Part shown: positions 1-8,583 of the stretch, piece after piece
How positions within the stretch are numbered: the first letter of the stretch is position 1
Layout: each line of letters opens with the position of its first letter
Assembly: GCF_030410135.1 (NCBI RefSeq)
Contig: NZ_JAUGQQ010000001.1
Location: forward strand, 558,001 to 622,000
DNA: 64,000 bases
Source of the DNA: Aequorivita aurantiaca
GTDB taxonomy: Bacteria; Bacteroidota; Bacteroidia; Flavobacteriales; Flavobacteriaceae
Direction: 5' to 3'
The notes under the pieces: generated by a model
What the model saw: the letters and a program-made list of their open reading frames with translations, nothing else
Told to the model about the DNA's origin: nothing
The model's database searches: none
Position numbers and translations under genes: made by a program

Positions 1-616
1 GATGTACCACGTGGGCATTGATGATTTATATTTAATTCCAACGGCAGAAGTTCCCGTAACAAATATGTTCCGTGGCAATTTGCTAACCCATAGCGAATTG
101 CCCATAACCTGCACCGGATACACTCCGTGCTTTCGAAGAGAAGCTGGAAGTTACGGCGCCCATGTTCGAGGGTTAAACCGATTGCATCAATTTGATAAAG
201 TTGAAATAGTTCGAATTGAACATCCCGATAATTCCTACGCTGCCTTGGACGGAATGGTGGCACATGTAAAAGAAATTCTGCGCGAGCTGAAATTGCCGTA
301 TCGCATTCTTCGACTTTGTGGTGGCGATTTGGGTTTTACCTCTGCCTTGACATATGATTTTGAAGTATTTTCCACGGCACAGGACCGTTGGCTGGAAATT
401 TCTTCGGTTTCGAATTTTGAGACTTTTCAGGCCAATCGATTGAAACTGCGTTTTAAGGACACCGATGGCAAGAATAAACTTGTGCACACGTTGAACGGAA
501 GTGCCTTGGCATTACCAAGGGTTTTGGCGGGTATTCTCGAAAACTATCAAACTGACAAGGGCATCAAAATTCCGGAAGTATTGGTGCCATATTGTGGATT
601 TGATTTTATTGATTGA
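1..616 (+). CDS. serS: Seryl-tRNA synthetase, C-terminal part (5' end outside window)
   Basis: This is the catalytic part of a class II aminoacyl-tRNA synthetase that charges tRNA-Ser with serine in the cytoplasm. About 204 residues are visible, roughly the last half of a protein usually near 420 residues. Class II motif 2 is seen as FRREAGSYG followed by GLNRLHQFDKVE. Motif 3 is seen near the end as NGSALALPRVLAGILE. The reading frame is open to the left edge, so the N-terminal tRNA-binding coiled coil lies outside the window. The stop codon is at 614-616. The gene converges on the PiT gene, with a bidirectional terminator between them. Confidence is high because both motifs and the C-terminus are intact. 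Confidence 0.95.
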   Translation, partial: MYHVGIDDLYLIPTAEVPVTNMFRGNLLTHSELPITCTGYTPCFRREAGSYGAHVRGLNRLHQFDKVEIVRIEHPDNSYAALDGMVAHVKEILRELKLPYRILRLCGGDLGFTSALTYDFEVFSTAQDRWLEISSVSNFETFQANRLKLRFKDTDGKNKLVHTLNGSALALPRVLAGILENYQTDKGIKIPEVLVPYCGFDFID

Positions 617-702
617 TTTTTTTCCTATTCAATTTTACAATGGAAACTCTAATTTGAATAATACGGCTAGTTTTCCTGTGAAAGCGTTGTACATAATTGC
701 AT

Positions 703-736
703 AAAAAAAAGGAGCCGCTTTGGGGCTCCTTTTTTC
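703..736. terminator. Bidirectional intrinsic terminator between serS and the PiT gene
   Basis: The stem GGAGCC (711-716) pairs with GGCTCC (724-729) around a 7-nt loop. A run of eight A precedes it and a run of T follows it, so it can end transcripts coming from either convergent gene. Confidence 0.8.
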
Positions 737-758
737 TGATTTATAGAATGAAGTTTAG

Positions 759-3002
759 TTATGATTTTTTATAACTTGAATAATATTCATCCATCAAATT
801 CATTAATGCCTTCACCAAATCTTTTGTTTCCAGCAAAATACTGAAATATAAGGTAGTGTTTTTAGGGCTCGACTCCTCTGTTCGGGTGCGCGCTATCTGC
901 TTTTCTATCTTATTTGAAAGACTTGTAAAAATTTCCTCCTTTTTTGCCAGTACATTTTTTATGCGCTGGAACTCTTTTTTGTGGAAGATGTCATCGATCT
1001 CATTCAAAAGTTCTTCCAAATGCTGATCTATTTCCTGCAAATCCTTTATTTGATTAAAACGAAGCGCCTTGTGGTTATTATTCACGTGCTTATAACTGGC
1101 CTTCGAAATAAATTCCAAGGATTGCACCACATCCGTTAGATAGCCTAAAATTATAATATAAAAGTTACTGCCGCGAACGCTTGTTTCATCCAGGTTTTTA
1201 ATGAAATAGAAAATGTTGTCGCGCAATTCCTCTACTTCATCGGTTAGTTTGCTTACTCCCTTTTTGCTCTTTTTCAGTTTTTTGGTATCCTGTTTGGCTA
1301 AGCCACGAAGCATATCGCTATAAATTTTATTCGTACGGGAAACCACGTTGCTAATATTTTCGGCACTTTCCTGAATGATGCCTTGTACCGTTTTGCTCTC
1401 TGTTTTCTTTAGTCCGGATTTGTCCAGCTTCACTTTCACTTTGTTTTTATGGGATAGGTAGTTGCGAACCAATAAAAGAATGGCCATTAATAATAGCACG
1501 GCAATCATTGCTCCTCTACCTATATATATAAGATAGGTAAGCGTTCCGGCTGCAGCAAAGGCCACAAATGCTGTAAAAAACCAGCCACCTATAACGTTCA
1601 GTACTCCGGCCACTCGGTAAACAGCGCTTTCGCGACCCCAAGCTCTATCTGCCAAAGATGTTCCCATCGCTACCATAAACGTTACGTAGGTTGTTGAAAG
1701 TGGCAGTTTCATTGAGGTGGCGGTAGCAATCAAAATTCCGGCAACAACAAGGTTTATGGAAGCTCGAATCATATCAAAAGCCGGCAATTCATAAGTTTTA
1801 TGTTTTGGAAGGTTGATTACAGGTTTTTCAAAACGTTTGTCCAATTTTTGTTGAAGAGATTGCGGCACGATGTAATTGAAATAGTTAGAGAGCTGGGTGC
1901 CGGATTTAACCAGAATTCGCGCAAACATGTTCGGATTGAATTTCTCATGCCCTTCTCCCTGTCGTGCAAGATCAATTTCAGTATCGGAAACGGAGCGTGC
2001 TTTTTTCGAAAACCACAGCGTCAGCACCATTATACCACCCGAAAGGAAAAGTAAAAGAGGTTCTGCAGGAACTTGTTGTGCAAGGCTGTCCATGCTGTAT
2101 TCAGTGGCCGCTACTCCCGAGGTGGACCAATCAATATAACTGTGGTATGCCGCCATGGGTACCCCAATAAAATTCACCAGGTCATTCCCCGCAAAAGCGA
2201 GCGCAAGACTAAAAGTTCCCGCAGCAATTACAACAATGAGAATATTCTTTTTGAAAATCATCATAAATAGCTGGGAAAAAACGGTCCAAACAATGAAGCT
2301 AATGCCTATTAACAACCACGTGTCCGCTTCCACTACACCTTTAAAATTATCGTAAAATGGCGTTCCCTTTAAGCCTTTCATCAAAATGAAATAACTTATG
2401 GAAGTAAGGGCAAGACCTCCGAAGATTGCGCCAAAATATTTCATGCGCTGCTCTGCGTGGAAGGTGAAAATAAGTCGGGACAGGTATTGCACAACCATCC
2501 CCACAGTAAAGGCAATACCCACGGAGGCAACAATTCCAAAAATAATATCCGGCACCTTATCTGCATTAATATAATTGACGAGCGCGGAAATGCCTTCGGT
2601 ATCGGAATGTCCTATTTTTATGAGAGCCATAATGACCGCGGCTCCCAAAAGTTCAAAAACTATGGAAACTGTAGTGGAGGTGGGTAATCCAATGGTATTG
2701 AAAAAATCCAGCAACAAAATATCGGTTATCATCACTGCCATGAAAATGATCATAATTTCATCAAAATAGAATTGCGAAGGTTGAAAGATTCCATTTCGCG
2801 CCACTTCCATCATACCACTGGAAAAACTGGCGCCAATAAAAATGCCGAGACTGGCAATAAGCAATATTCCCTTAAAGGGAATTGCTTTGGAACCGATTGC
2901 TGAATTCAAAAAGTTTACCGCGTCATTGCTCACGCCAACCACTAAATCTGCAACGGCAAGTGCCGCAAGGGCAACGATCATTAATAAATAAATATTATCC
3001 AT
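759..3002 (-). CDS. PiT-family inorganic phosphate transporter with C-terminal PhoU-like domain
   Basis: This is an inner-membrane, ion-coupled phosphate permease of the PiT family. The family signature appears twice. The first copy is at about residues 23-41 (GVSNDAVNFLNSAIGSKAI). The second is near residues 428-455 (KLPLSTTYVTFMVAMGTSLADRAW). Hydrophobic segments fill residues 1-515. At 747 residues it is longer than plain PitA (about 500). The extra ~220 residues are a charged, helical, PhoU-like tail. The porin gene lies 77 nt upstream on the same strand, and that gap carries a candidate Pho-box promoter, so the gene probably has its own phosphate-responsive start as well as read-through from the porin. 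The function is clear from the signature; the ion and phosphate kinetics are not. Confidence 0.9.
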   Translation of the reverse strand: MDNIYLLMIVALAALAVADLVVGVSNDAVNFLNSAIGSKAIPFKGILLIASLGIFIGASFSSGMMEVARNGIFQPSQFYFDEIMIIFMAVMITDILLLDFFNTIGLPTSTTVSIVFELLGAAVIMALIKIGHSDTEGISALVNYINADKVPDIIFGIVASVGIAFTVGMVVQYLSRLIFTFHAEQRMKYFGAIFGGLALTSISYFILMKGLKGTPFYDNFKGVVEADTWLLIGISFIVWTVFSQLFMMIFKKNILIVVIAAGTFSLALAFAGNDLVNFIGVPMAAYHSYIDWSTSGVAATEYSMDSLAQQVPAEPLLLFLSGGIMVLTLWFSKKARSVSDTEIDLARQGEGHEKFNPNMFARILVKSGTQLSNYFNYIVPQSLQQKLDKRFEKPVINLPKHKTYELPAFDMIRASINLVVAGILIATATSMKLPLSTTYVTFMVAMGTSLADRAWGRESAVYRVAGVLNVIGGWFFTAFVAFAAAGTLTYLIYIGRGAMIAVLLLMAILLLVRNYLSHKNKVKVKLDKSGLKKTESKTVQGIIQESAENISNVVSRTNKIYSDMLRGLAKQDTKKLKKSKKGVSKLTDEVEELRDNIFYFIKNLDETSVRGSNFYIIILGYLTDVVQSLEFISKASYKHVNNNHKALRFNQIKDLQEIDQHLEELLNEIDDIFHKKEFQRIKNVLAKKEEIFTSLSNKIEKQIARTRTEESSPKNTTLYFSILLETKDLVKALMNLMDEYYSSYKKS

Positions 3003-3024
3003 TTGTCTATTGATTAAGTTGGTG

Positions 3025-3075
3025 CAAATTTCCCATAATAAACAGGATTGATTGTTACCAAATGGTTAAGTGTAT
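3025..3075 (-). promoter_or_regulatory. Candidate Pho-box promoter of the PiT gene
   Basis: Two direct repeats starting GTTA lie at 3054 and 3065 (read on the plus strand), spaced exactly 11 bp. The -7-like TTTG of the minus strand is the complement of CAAA at 3025-3028, exactly 29 bp from the first repeat. The repeats start 52 bp upstream of the start codon. The same geometry is found before the porin and TonB-receptor genes. The assignment to a PhoB-like activator is inferred. Confidence 0.55.
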
Positions 3076-3079
3076 ATTT

Positions 3080-4279
3080 TTAAAAATGCAAATCAAATCC
3101 CAAGCGATATTCTATAAAACTGCTTTCACCCCCTACGGTTGCATAGGTTACATCGGTTTGCACTTTCAACTTATGCCCAACAATATATTTTGAACCGCCC
3201 AGGGTAAATAGATTTTGTGCATCATTATCTGAAAAATTAGTGTCGGGAATAATGGATGTAAACCGTCCGGCAACTTCCCAATTCGACTTAAAAACATAGC
3301 CGGCCTGAAAATTAAATCCCTGCCCGATATATACTTCTTGTTGAGTAAAGGAACCATCGCTATTTTTTGCAAGCGGGTCTTCAGCATCGCGATAGCTATA
3401 TTCCCCCATGACGGAAAATCCGTTGTATTTAAACATTGCATCAATAAAGAGCGTGCTAATGTTGGTTTCGTAAAAACCAATGTCGTTTTCCATATAACTG
3501 CCTTGGTTACTTCGGGTTTTTACGGCATCCACATTAACGTCAAAGGTTGCGCCGATGGAGAGTTTTGGAGTTTTTTCGCGATAAATATCACCGCCAATAT
3601 AGTCGCCCTTTTCAATAAACTTGCCAAATGGAAGAATTTCCACTCGAGTTGTGTATTGCAGACCGCCGAGATTTCCAGTAACCACATTTCTTCCTTCACC
3701 TTGGGACACGGCAAACATTTCTCTTATATGAAAATTTTCGGCGGCCTTAAAATTATGGCGCAATTGGAGGCCCAAATCTCTATCAATGTTGAATAAACTA
3801 TTCATTCGGGAACGGTCTATAAACTGAAGATTTGCTGAAGAAACAACGCGCTCCCTGTTCCCCGGAAGCTTGGTCTGTCCGGCCCAGAGCTCCAAATTTT
3901 TGTAGAAATTCCACATTATTACGGCATCATAAATAATTCTTGGTGCATTACCGGTGAATTCTGATTCGCCCGCCATATCAAAATTTGAAAATCCCAGCTC
4001 AATTTTATACCGCAGTTTTGGAGAATATGCGAATCCGTCAAACTTAAGCCGGGCGCGGCGGATGTTGAAACTTTGGGTACTCTTTCCAAATCGATCCTCT
4101 TCATATTCCCAAAGAGAAAGTGCGCGCATTTGAATTCTTGGCGCAAAACGTACGCTCCACGTGCTGTCCTTGCCAACAAAGTTCAACATTCCCTCGCCGA
4201 ATTTTGGAGTTGTTATTTGCGAATGGGCCGTGGATAGGGAAAATATTAAAATCCCAAATAGAAATATCTTACGGTTCAT
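3080..4279 (-). CDS. Phosphate-selective outer-membrane porin (OprO/OprP-like)
   Basis: This 399-residue protein begins with a signal peptide (MNRKIFLFGILIFSLSTAHS). It continues as alternating amphipathic strands typical of a 16-strand porin and ends in aromatic FDLHF, as outer-membrane barrels do. The pattern resembles the phosphate-selective porin O/P family (PF07396): an early strand with RFAPRIQMRA, then SFNIRRARLKFDG, then an ELWAGQTKLPGNRE segment. Its role would be to let phosphate or polyphosphate cross the outer membrane. It is immediately followed by the PiT transporter on the same strand, so outer- and inner-membrane phosphate uptake are encoded together. Its promoter region carries a candidate Pho box. 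The family call is firm; substrate selectivity is inferred from family and context. Confidence 0.85.
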   Translation of the reverse strand: MNRKIFLFGILIFSLSTAHSQITTPKFGEGMLNFVGKDSTWSVRFAPRIQMRALSLWEYEEDRFGKSTQSFNIRRARLKFDGFAYSPKLRYKIELGFSNFDMAGESEFTGNAPRIIYDAVIMWNFYKNLELWAGQTKLPGNRERVVSSANLQFIDRSRMNSLFNIDRDLGLQLRHNFKAAENFHIREMFAVSQGEGRNVVTGNLGGLQYTTRVEILPFGKFIEKGDYIGGDIYREKTPKLSIGATFDVNVDAVKTRSNQGSYMENDIGFYETNISTLFIDAMFKYNGFSVMGEYSYRDAEDPLAKNSDGSFTQQEVYIGQGFNFQAGYVFKSNWEVAGRFTSIIPDTNFSDNDAQNLFTLGGSKYIVGHKLKVQTDVTYATVGGESSFIEYRLGFDLHF

Positions 4280-4307
4280 TAAAATTCGTTTTTAGTTTTT
4301 GTCGCTG

Positions 4308-4369
4308 CAAAGGACTTACTTTTCGGGAAAATGAATGTTTCCGAAATGTTAAGCAACCTTTCAAACTTC
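4308..4369 (-). promoter_or_regulatory. Candidate Pho-box promoter of the phosphate porin gene
   Basis: Direct repeats with an 11-bp period start at 4337 (GTTT), 4348 (GTTA) and 4359 (TTTC, weak). The -7-like TTTG (complement of CAAA at 4308-4311) is again exactly 29 bp from the first repeat. It is preceded by GTCC rather than TAnn, so the basal promoter should be weak and activator-dependent. The repeats start 58 bp upstream of the porin start codon. Confidence 0.5.
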
Positions 4370-4389
4370 TTATAAATTTATAAAAAAAA

Positions 4390-4412
4390 GGGCTGTCCAA
4401 GAAGAACAGCCC
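4390..4412 (-). terminator. Strong minus-strand intrinsic terminator
   Basis: The stem GGGCTGT (4390-4396) pairs with ACAGCCC (4406-4412) around a 9-nt loop. On the minus strand it is followed by eight T (complement of 4382-4389). There is no T tract on the plus side, so it acts in the minus direction. Confidence 0.8.
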
Positions 4413-4437
4413 ATTTTGGAAATCTAGTCGACAAAAA

Positions 4438-4503
4438 CTAAACGATTTCAACAATTGCCTTTTTATAGGCAAAACAAAGAAAGAATTTAATTTCTTTCAC
4501 CAT
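4438..4503 (-). CDS. Possible 21-residue peptide inside the putative small transcript
   Basis: An ATG at 4503 opens a 22-codon frame ending with TAG at 4438. It reads MVKEIKFFLCFAYKKAIVEI plus V. The peptide is basic at both ends with a hydrophobic centre (FFLCFA). The stop lies 25 nt before the terminator stem, so the ORF fits neatly in the predicted transcript. It is too short to judge coding bias, and two of the RNA hairpins fall inside it, so it may be incidental. Confidence 0.25.
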   Translation of the reverse strand: MVKEIKFFLCFAYKKAIVEIV

Positions 4504-4594
4504 ATAGAATTAGGTTTACCAAATCGTTAAATCATAATATGCATTTCGAAAATGTTCTTTAACAAACTATAAAACAATAGAATAGCGCCTCAAA

Positions 4595-4638
4595 GTTAAT
4601 TTAAGGTTATGAAATAGTTTTCCTGAGGTTAATTTTAT
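4595..4638 (-). promoter_or_regulatory. Four-unit 11-bp direct-repeat array (candidate Pho box)
   Basis: Four repeats start at 4595 (GTTA), 4606 (GTTA), 4617 (GTTT) and 4628 (GTTA), each exactly 11 bp apart, in the same orientation as the arrays before the three phosphate genes. The nearest downstream TTTG (complement of 4563-4566) is 32 bp away rather than 29. A perfect TAnnTTTG (4591-4598) overlaps the first repeat. It lies over 300 bp from the porin start, so it more likely serves a short transcript in between. Confidence 0.45.
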
Positions 4639-4673
4639 TCATTAAGGGAAAACCTTGCACGGCGAAAATAAAA

Positions 4674-4701
4674 GAGTCTCCTGTTTTCGAGAGACCTTTT
4701 T
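4674..4701 (-). terminator. Terminator of the TonB receptor-lipoprotein operon
   Basis: A short stem GTCTC (4676-4680) pairs with GAGAC (4691-4695), flanked by a T-rich run on each strand. It lies 25 bp past the lipoprotein stop codon. The stem is only 5 bp, so it is a moderate call. Confidence 0.5.
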
Positions 4702-4725
4702 AAAAATTGAACGATGCGGGATTGA

Positions 4726-5751
4726 TTAATTATGTATCCAGTCCCAACCAGAAATATCTACCGGAGTTCCGTTGAAGACCTCATCTTCGGGCGTTGATAG
4801 TGGCGTACCGTTAACCACTATATTTTGGAGCGGTCCGTCATCTTTCATATCCACATTGGTGCCATAGCCCGTTAATTGGATATTCGTGAAAGTTCCCCCA
4901 GATTCTTTTTTAAATTGAAATGCGATGCCACTTCCGGGACTGCTAGTGTTGACCGCCGTTAAATTAACAAATGACGGATTGTTATTGTCGCCATCGCCCT
5001 CTATGGCAGTGGAAAAACTAGAGCCATTGTTCAATATATAGGTGTTGGTAATTGTACCGCTCCAACCCTCAGTCCAATCTACGGAGTCATCTTCATTATT
5101 TTCAAAATATAAATTAGTTGCGGAAACAGTTCCGCCGAAAAACTCAATGCCGTCATCGGCACCATCTATCACCGCAACATTTTCGATTTGCGTGCCAGAG
5201 CCTACCGCATAAAGTGTTAAACCATTGTACTGCGATTCGGAATTGATTTGTGCTCCCGCCCCGCGAATTATCAAATATTTAATGGAGCCCGAATTATCGG
5301 CATCATCATTTCCTCCGTAGATTAATCCACCAACTTCCCCGGTAACATTTATACCTTCCGTTGTTGTTGCTTTTCCGCAGAGCAGTAAACCGCCCCAATC
5401 GCCGGTGTTGTTATTTGCAGATCGCATTACGACAGGGTTTGATGAGGTGCCCTGAATATCGATTTTTCCTCCCTGTTCCACGGCAATATAACGATCCGTT
5501 CCTACTTGGGAAATGATAGTGGTTCCTGCAGGAATGGTGAGTTTGGCGCCGGCCTTTACAAGGTATGGACCCGTTAGCGTGTATTGCTCGGAGGCTATTA
5601 AAATTCTATCCGATTGCAATGAGCCGGAGAGTTGTGTGTTTTCAATAGGTTCTTCTTCAGTTGTTGAAAAATCGTCGTCACTGCTACATCCCGAAAGGAA
5701 TAGAGTGCTTATTGTTGCCATTGCCAATGTAAAATTTTTAATGTTTTTCAT
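4726..5751 (-). CDS. Surface lipoprotein with right-handed beta-helix, partner of the TonB receptor
   Basis: This 341-residue lipoprotein has a signal peptide ending in the lipobox LSGC (lipidated Cys at about 22), then an acidic SSDDD stretch typical of surface-exported flavobacterial lipoproteins. The rest is a run of beta-rich turns such as GGLIYGGNDDADNSGSIKYL, FFGGTVSATNLYFENN and WSGTITNTYILNNG, the look of a right-handed parallel beta-helix. It starts 33 bp after the TonB receptor stop, so the two form an operon. The pair resembles a receptor plus surface-capture lipoprotein. Placement beside phosphate porin and PiT genes, with a Pho-box-like site ahead of the operon, suggests binding of a phosphorus-containing ligand, which is inference only. 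No catalytic motif was recognised. Confidence 0.75.
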   Translation of the reverse strand: MKNIKNFTLAMATISTLFLSGCSSDDDFSTTEEEPIENTQLSGSLQSDRILIASEQYTLTGPYLVKAGAKLTIPAGTTIISQVGTDRYIAVEQGGKIDIQGTSSNPVVMRSANNNTGDWGGLLLCGKATTTEGINVTGEVGGLIYGGNDDADNSGSIKYLIIRGAGAQINSESQYNGLTLYAVGSGTQIENVAVIDGADDGIEFFGGTVSATNLYFENNEDDSVDWTEGWSGTITNTYILNNGSSFSTAIEGDGDNNNPSFVNLTAVNTSSPGSGIAFQFKKESGGTFTNIQLTGYGTNVDMKDDGPLQNIVVNGTPLSTPEDEVFNGTPVDISGWDWIHN

Positions 5752-5784
5752 TTTCGTTTTTAGTTTAAGTTAGACATTCGTTGT

Positions 5785-8559
5785 TTAAAAGTTATAATTT
5801 AGGTTTATGCCCAATAGCGCACCTTGGGTGTATGAAAGCACTGTTTCTTCGGTCTCAATTTGCGTGGTGCTTGGCTTTATAAGTTGGGTGCGTTCTATTT
5901 CCGGGTTTAAAATATTTTTCGCTGAAATCCCTATTTTGAAATTCTGTGAGATTTCTTTACTGAGTATCAAATCCAGCGTTATATATCCTTTTTCAATAAT
6001 TGCATCGTTATAATTCACATCGCCCGAAGTTTGAAAAGCAGGCGAGCCAAGAGCATAAATTTTTTCAGAGGAATAATTGCCGGAAATAGTGGCTTCGAAT
6101 GGATTCTGGCTGCCTTTTCGGAAATTCAGCGAGCCGTTTATTATCCAATTCGCGGCTCCTTGAAGGCCGGTTTCGGTGAGACCCTTATACCGGAAAGTTC
6201 GGATTAAATTACCGGCTTCGTTAAAAACTTCTTTTAAATCCTGTTTGTGCCACATTCTTGCAACATTAACATTGAGTTTTAAAAGGGGGTTTTCATCGCT
6301 GGACAAAATATTTACACGCCCTTCCATTTCTAAGCCATAAACCTCGGCTTGGTTCCCCGCATTGAAATAAGAAAAAACCCCCGCAGCACCCCTGTCCAAC
6401 ACTTTATTGATTGGGTTTTCAATTTGTTTGTAAAAGCCTGTAAGGGATAGCAATTGATCTTTTGTGGGAAAGTATTCCCATTTAAGATCGAAATTTCTGT
6501 TTAGGGAAGCTTCAATTTCGGGATTCCCTCGCGTAACTTGGCCAATAGGAGAAACATATTCAAAGGGAGCAATTTCTTTAAATTCGGGAAGGGTAGTGGT
6601 ATAGCTGTTCGCGAAACGAATGTTTTGTTTTTGATTTAGGGCATATTTTAAATTGACCGATGGAAATACCCTACGGTACTCTTTTTCCGTGCTGCCTTTT
6701 CTACCGGGGAAATTGTTGACGTCCCAGTTAACATCAATATTATCACTTTGAAACCTTAAACCGGCCTGCACTGTTATTTTCCCACGAACTCCGGTAACGT
6801 TTGCATATCCCGCTATGGAATTATGGGTTCCGAAATAGATATCGGGCGGAAGCGTGTTTCTTTTTAAAAGACCATTGTTGAAGTTTTGTTGTGTGAATAT
6901 TCCAGACATTTCATCAATGGAGGGCGGGTTGACAGCATTCGTAACTGTTTCTTCCACACCATAAAATTGCGAACCAAAATCACGGGTTTTGTTCCGGAAA
7001 GTGCCACCAATGTTTATGTTGAAAATGTCCTCGTCACCATTTATAATTTTGAGTAAATTGTCCAACCGTCCATTATATTCAATATCTTCAATTTTTTGTA
7101 CACTTTTTCGTTGCTGAAAACCACCATTACGCCCCAGTTGAACCAAGTTTTCATTGAAATTCAATTCATTGCGGATACGGTTTGGTTCGTCAGCATTTAA
7201 AAAATTGTATCCGGCGGCCCAGTTCAAATCATATTTTTCATGTAAAGAGTGCTCGGCAATAAACTGGGTCACGGAAAGTAGGGTTTGCTTGAGGTTTTGG
7301 TCCCGAACAAATTGTGACAAACCTTCCTGCGGATCCGTTTCCTCATAAATAATGGCCTCGCCGGAACGTCCGCCTTCGAAAACTTCGTCCTCAATTTTGT
7401 TTATCAATAAAGTGTTCAATTGAATATTGTGCCTGTCATTAGCCCTAAATCTGAGATTAAATAATCCCGAAGTGGCTATTTCTTTTTTCCACGAAATGGC
7501 ATCTGGAATTATATCGTCCAAAAAGTTGGAACGATATTGTTTAAAAACCCCTTCCTTATATTCATAATCCGTTGTTTGTCCCGCGGTTAAAAGGACGCTC
7601 AATTTATTGCCAATTCTTGTTCCGGCACTGAGGGAATAGGAATTGTTTATTGGGAATTCCGCAGGGTCCGGATCCCAGCTTTGTTTCGTGATTGCCTGAT
7701 ATGTGGGCATACTTTTTTTATAGAAACCGAGCGATACATCTTTAAAATTGGGCGAAACCTTAAAATTCTTGAACACGTCCTCCTTCATAATATTCGTATT
7801 AACGGAACCGCTGACCCCTAAAGTGAGGAGCTTGCTGCCCGAAAGTTGCCCGGTTTTAATGTCAATATTTCCGGCGGCCTGATCAGCAGAAATATTTGGC
7901 GATGTGGTTTTACTAACTTCAATGCTTTCAATAAGTCGGGTGGGGAAGAGATTTAGGTTTATATTCTTTCTTTCAATATTATCCGAAGGAATAGGAAGTC
8001 CATTAAGGGTGGTATATAAATATCGGTCGCCAAGCCCGCGAACGAAAATAGCATCGTTGCCTTCCGATTTGGTAATGCCCGAAATTTTAGAAGTTGCCGC
8101 TGCGGCATCGGAAACGCCCAGTTTTTGCAATTGTTCAGCGCCAATACTTTCCCTGATTTCTACGGCTTTTTTCTGGTCCAATAATAGGGCGACCTCACTC
8201 ACCCTTCGTGTTGTGGTTTTTACAACCACTTCCTCAAGAGCCGCCGCGCTGGCGCTCATGGGCACATTTAAACTTGTAATTTCCTTGGCATTGACGGTAA
8301 CATTCGGAATTTCGACGCTGTTGTAGCCAATAAAACTATAAACTACTGTATAAACGCCGGGTTTTAAATTTTCAATTTTATAAAAACCATCCATAGCTGA
8401 GGTTACGCCAATGGAAGTGCCTTTTAAAACAACATTCGCAAAGGGTAGCGGTTCATTATTATAGTCTGAATCTGTCAGTTTGCCTACAATTGCCCCACTT
8501 TCCTGGGCATAGATTAATGTGGAAAAAAAGAGTAGAAAAAGTTGAAATGTAATCTTCAT
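5785..8559 (-). CDS. TonB-dependent outer-membrane receptor with carboxypeptidase-like N-terminal domain
   Basis: This 924-residue protein has a signal peptide (MKITFQLFLLFFSTLIYAQ), then a carboxypeptidase-regulatory-like domain at about residues 22-105. A plug domain follows, recognisable by IFVRGLGDRYLYTTLNGLPIPS near residues 170-190, then a long 22-strand barrel ending in aromatic NLNYNF. It would import a large or scarce ligand using TonB energy. The receptor is followed by a beta-helix lipoprotein in one operon. A five-unit 11-bp repeat array lies 54 bp upstream of the start codon in the divergent region shared with dgt. The ligand is unknown; the neighbouring phosphate genes make an organophosphate, phosphate complex or nucleic-acid-derived ligand plausible. 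Confidence 0.9.
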   Translation of the reverse strand: MKITFQLFLLFFSTLIYAQESGAIVGKLTDSDYNNEPLPFANVVLKGTSIGVTSAMDGFYKIENLKPGVYTVVYSFIGYNSVEIPNVTVNAKEITSLNVPMSASAAALEEVVVKTTTRRVSEVALLLDQKKAVEIRESIGAEQLQKLGVSDAAAATSKISGITKSEGNDAIFVRGLGDRYLYTTLNGLPIPSDNIERKNINLNLFPTRLIESIEVSKTTSPNISADQAAGNIDIKTGQLSGSKLLTLGVSGSVNTNIMKEDVFKNFKVSPNFKDVSLGFYKKSMPTYQAITKQSWDPDPAEFPINNSYSLSAGTRIGNKLSVLLTAGQTTDYEYKEGVFKQYRSNFLDDIIPDAISWKKEIATSGLFNLRFRANDRHNIQLNTLLINKIEDEVFEGGRSGEAIIYEETDPQEGLSQFVRDQNLKQTLLSVTQFIAEHSLHEKYDLNWAAGYNFLNADEPNRIRNELNFNENLVQLGRNGGFQQRKSVQKIEDIEYNGRLDNLLKIINGDEDIFNINIGGTFRNKTRDFGSQFYGVEETVTNAVNPPSIDEMSGIFTQQNFNNGLLKRNTLPPDIYFGTHNSIAGYANVTGVRGKITVQAGLRFQSDNIDVNWDVNNFPGRKGSTEKEYRRVFPSVNLKYALNQKQNIRFANSYTTTLPEFKEIAPFEYVSPIGQVTRGNPEIEASLNRNFDLKWEYFPTKDQLLSLTGFYKQIENPINKVLDRGAAGVFSYFNAGNQAEVYGLEMEGRVNILSSDENPLLKLNVNVARMWHKQDLKEVFNEAGNLIRTFRYKGLTETGLQGAANWIINGSLNFRKGSQNPFEATISGNYSSEKIYALGSPAFQTSGDVNYNDAIIEKGYITLDLILSKEISQNFKIGISAKNILNPEIERTQLIKPSTTQIETEETVLSYTQGALLGINLNYNF

Positions 8560-8583
8560 TTTTGTCGGTTTGATTTATTGGTG

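Larger units (their letters stand above)
4382..4560 (-). ncRNA. Candidate structured small RNA / micro-ORF transcript
   Basis: The 446-bp gap between the porin and lipoprotein genes holds three consecutive hairpins on the minus strand. They are a 7-bp stem at 4479-4498, a 6-bp stem at 4455-4472, and a strong intrinsic terminator with a 7-bp stem at 4390-4412 followed by eight U. Upstream lies a four-unit 11-bp repeat array (4595-4638) and possible -7 elements: TAACTTTG at 4591-4598, and a TTTG complementary to 4563-4566. A terminator 300 bp past the lipoprotein gene makes more sense as the end of a separate short transcript. The start near 4560-4585 is inferred, and no known RNA family was recognised. 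Confidence 0.4.

Noticed and set aside
4514-4531. GTTTACC...GTTAAAT pair resembling the 11-bp repeat array
   Set aside because: The two units are 12 bp apart, not 11, and no third unit follows in phase.
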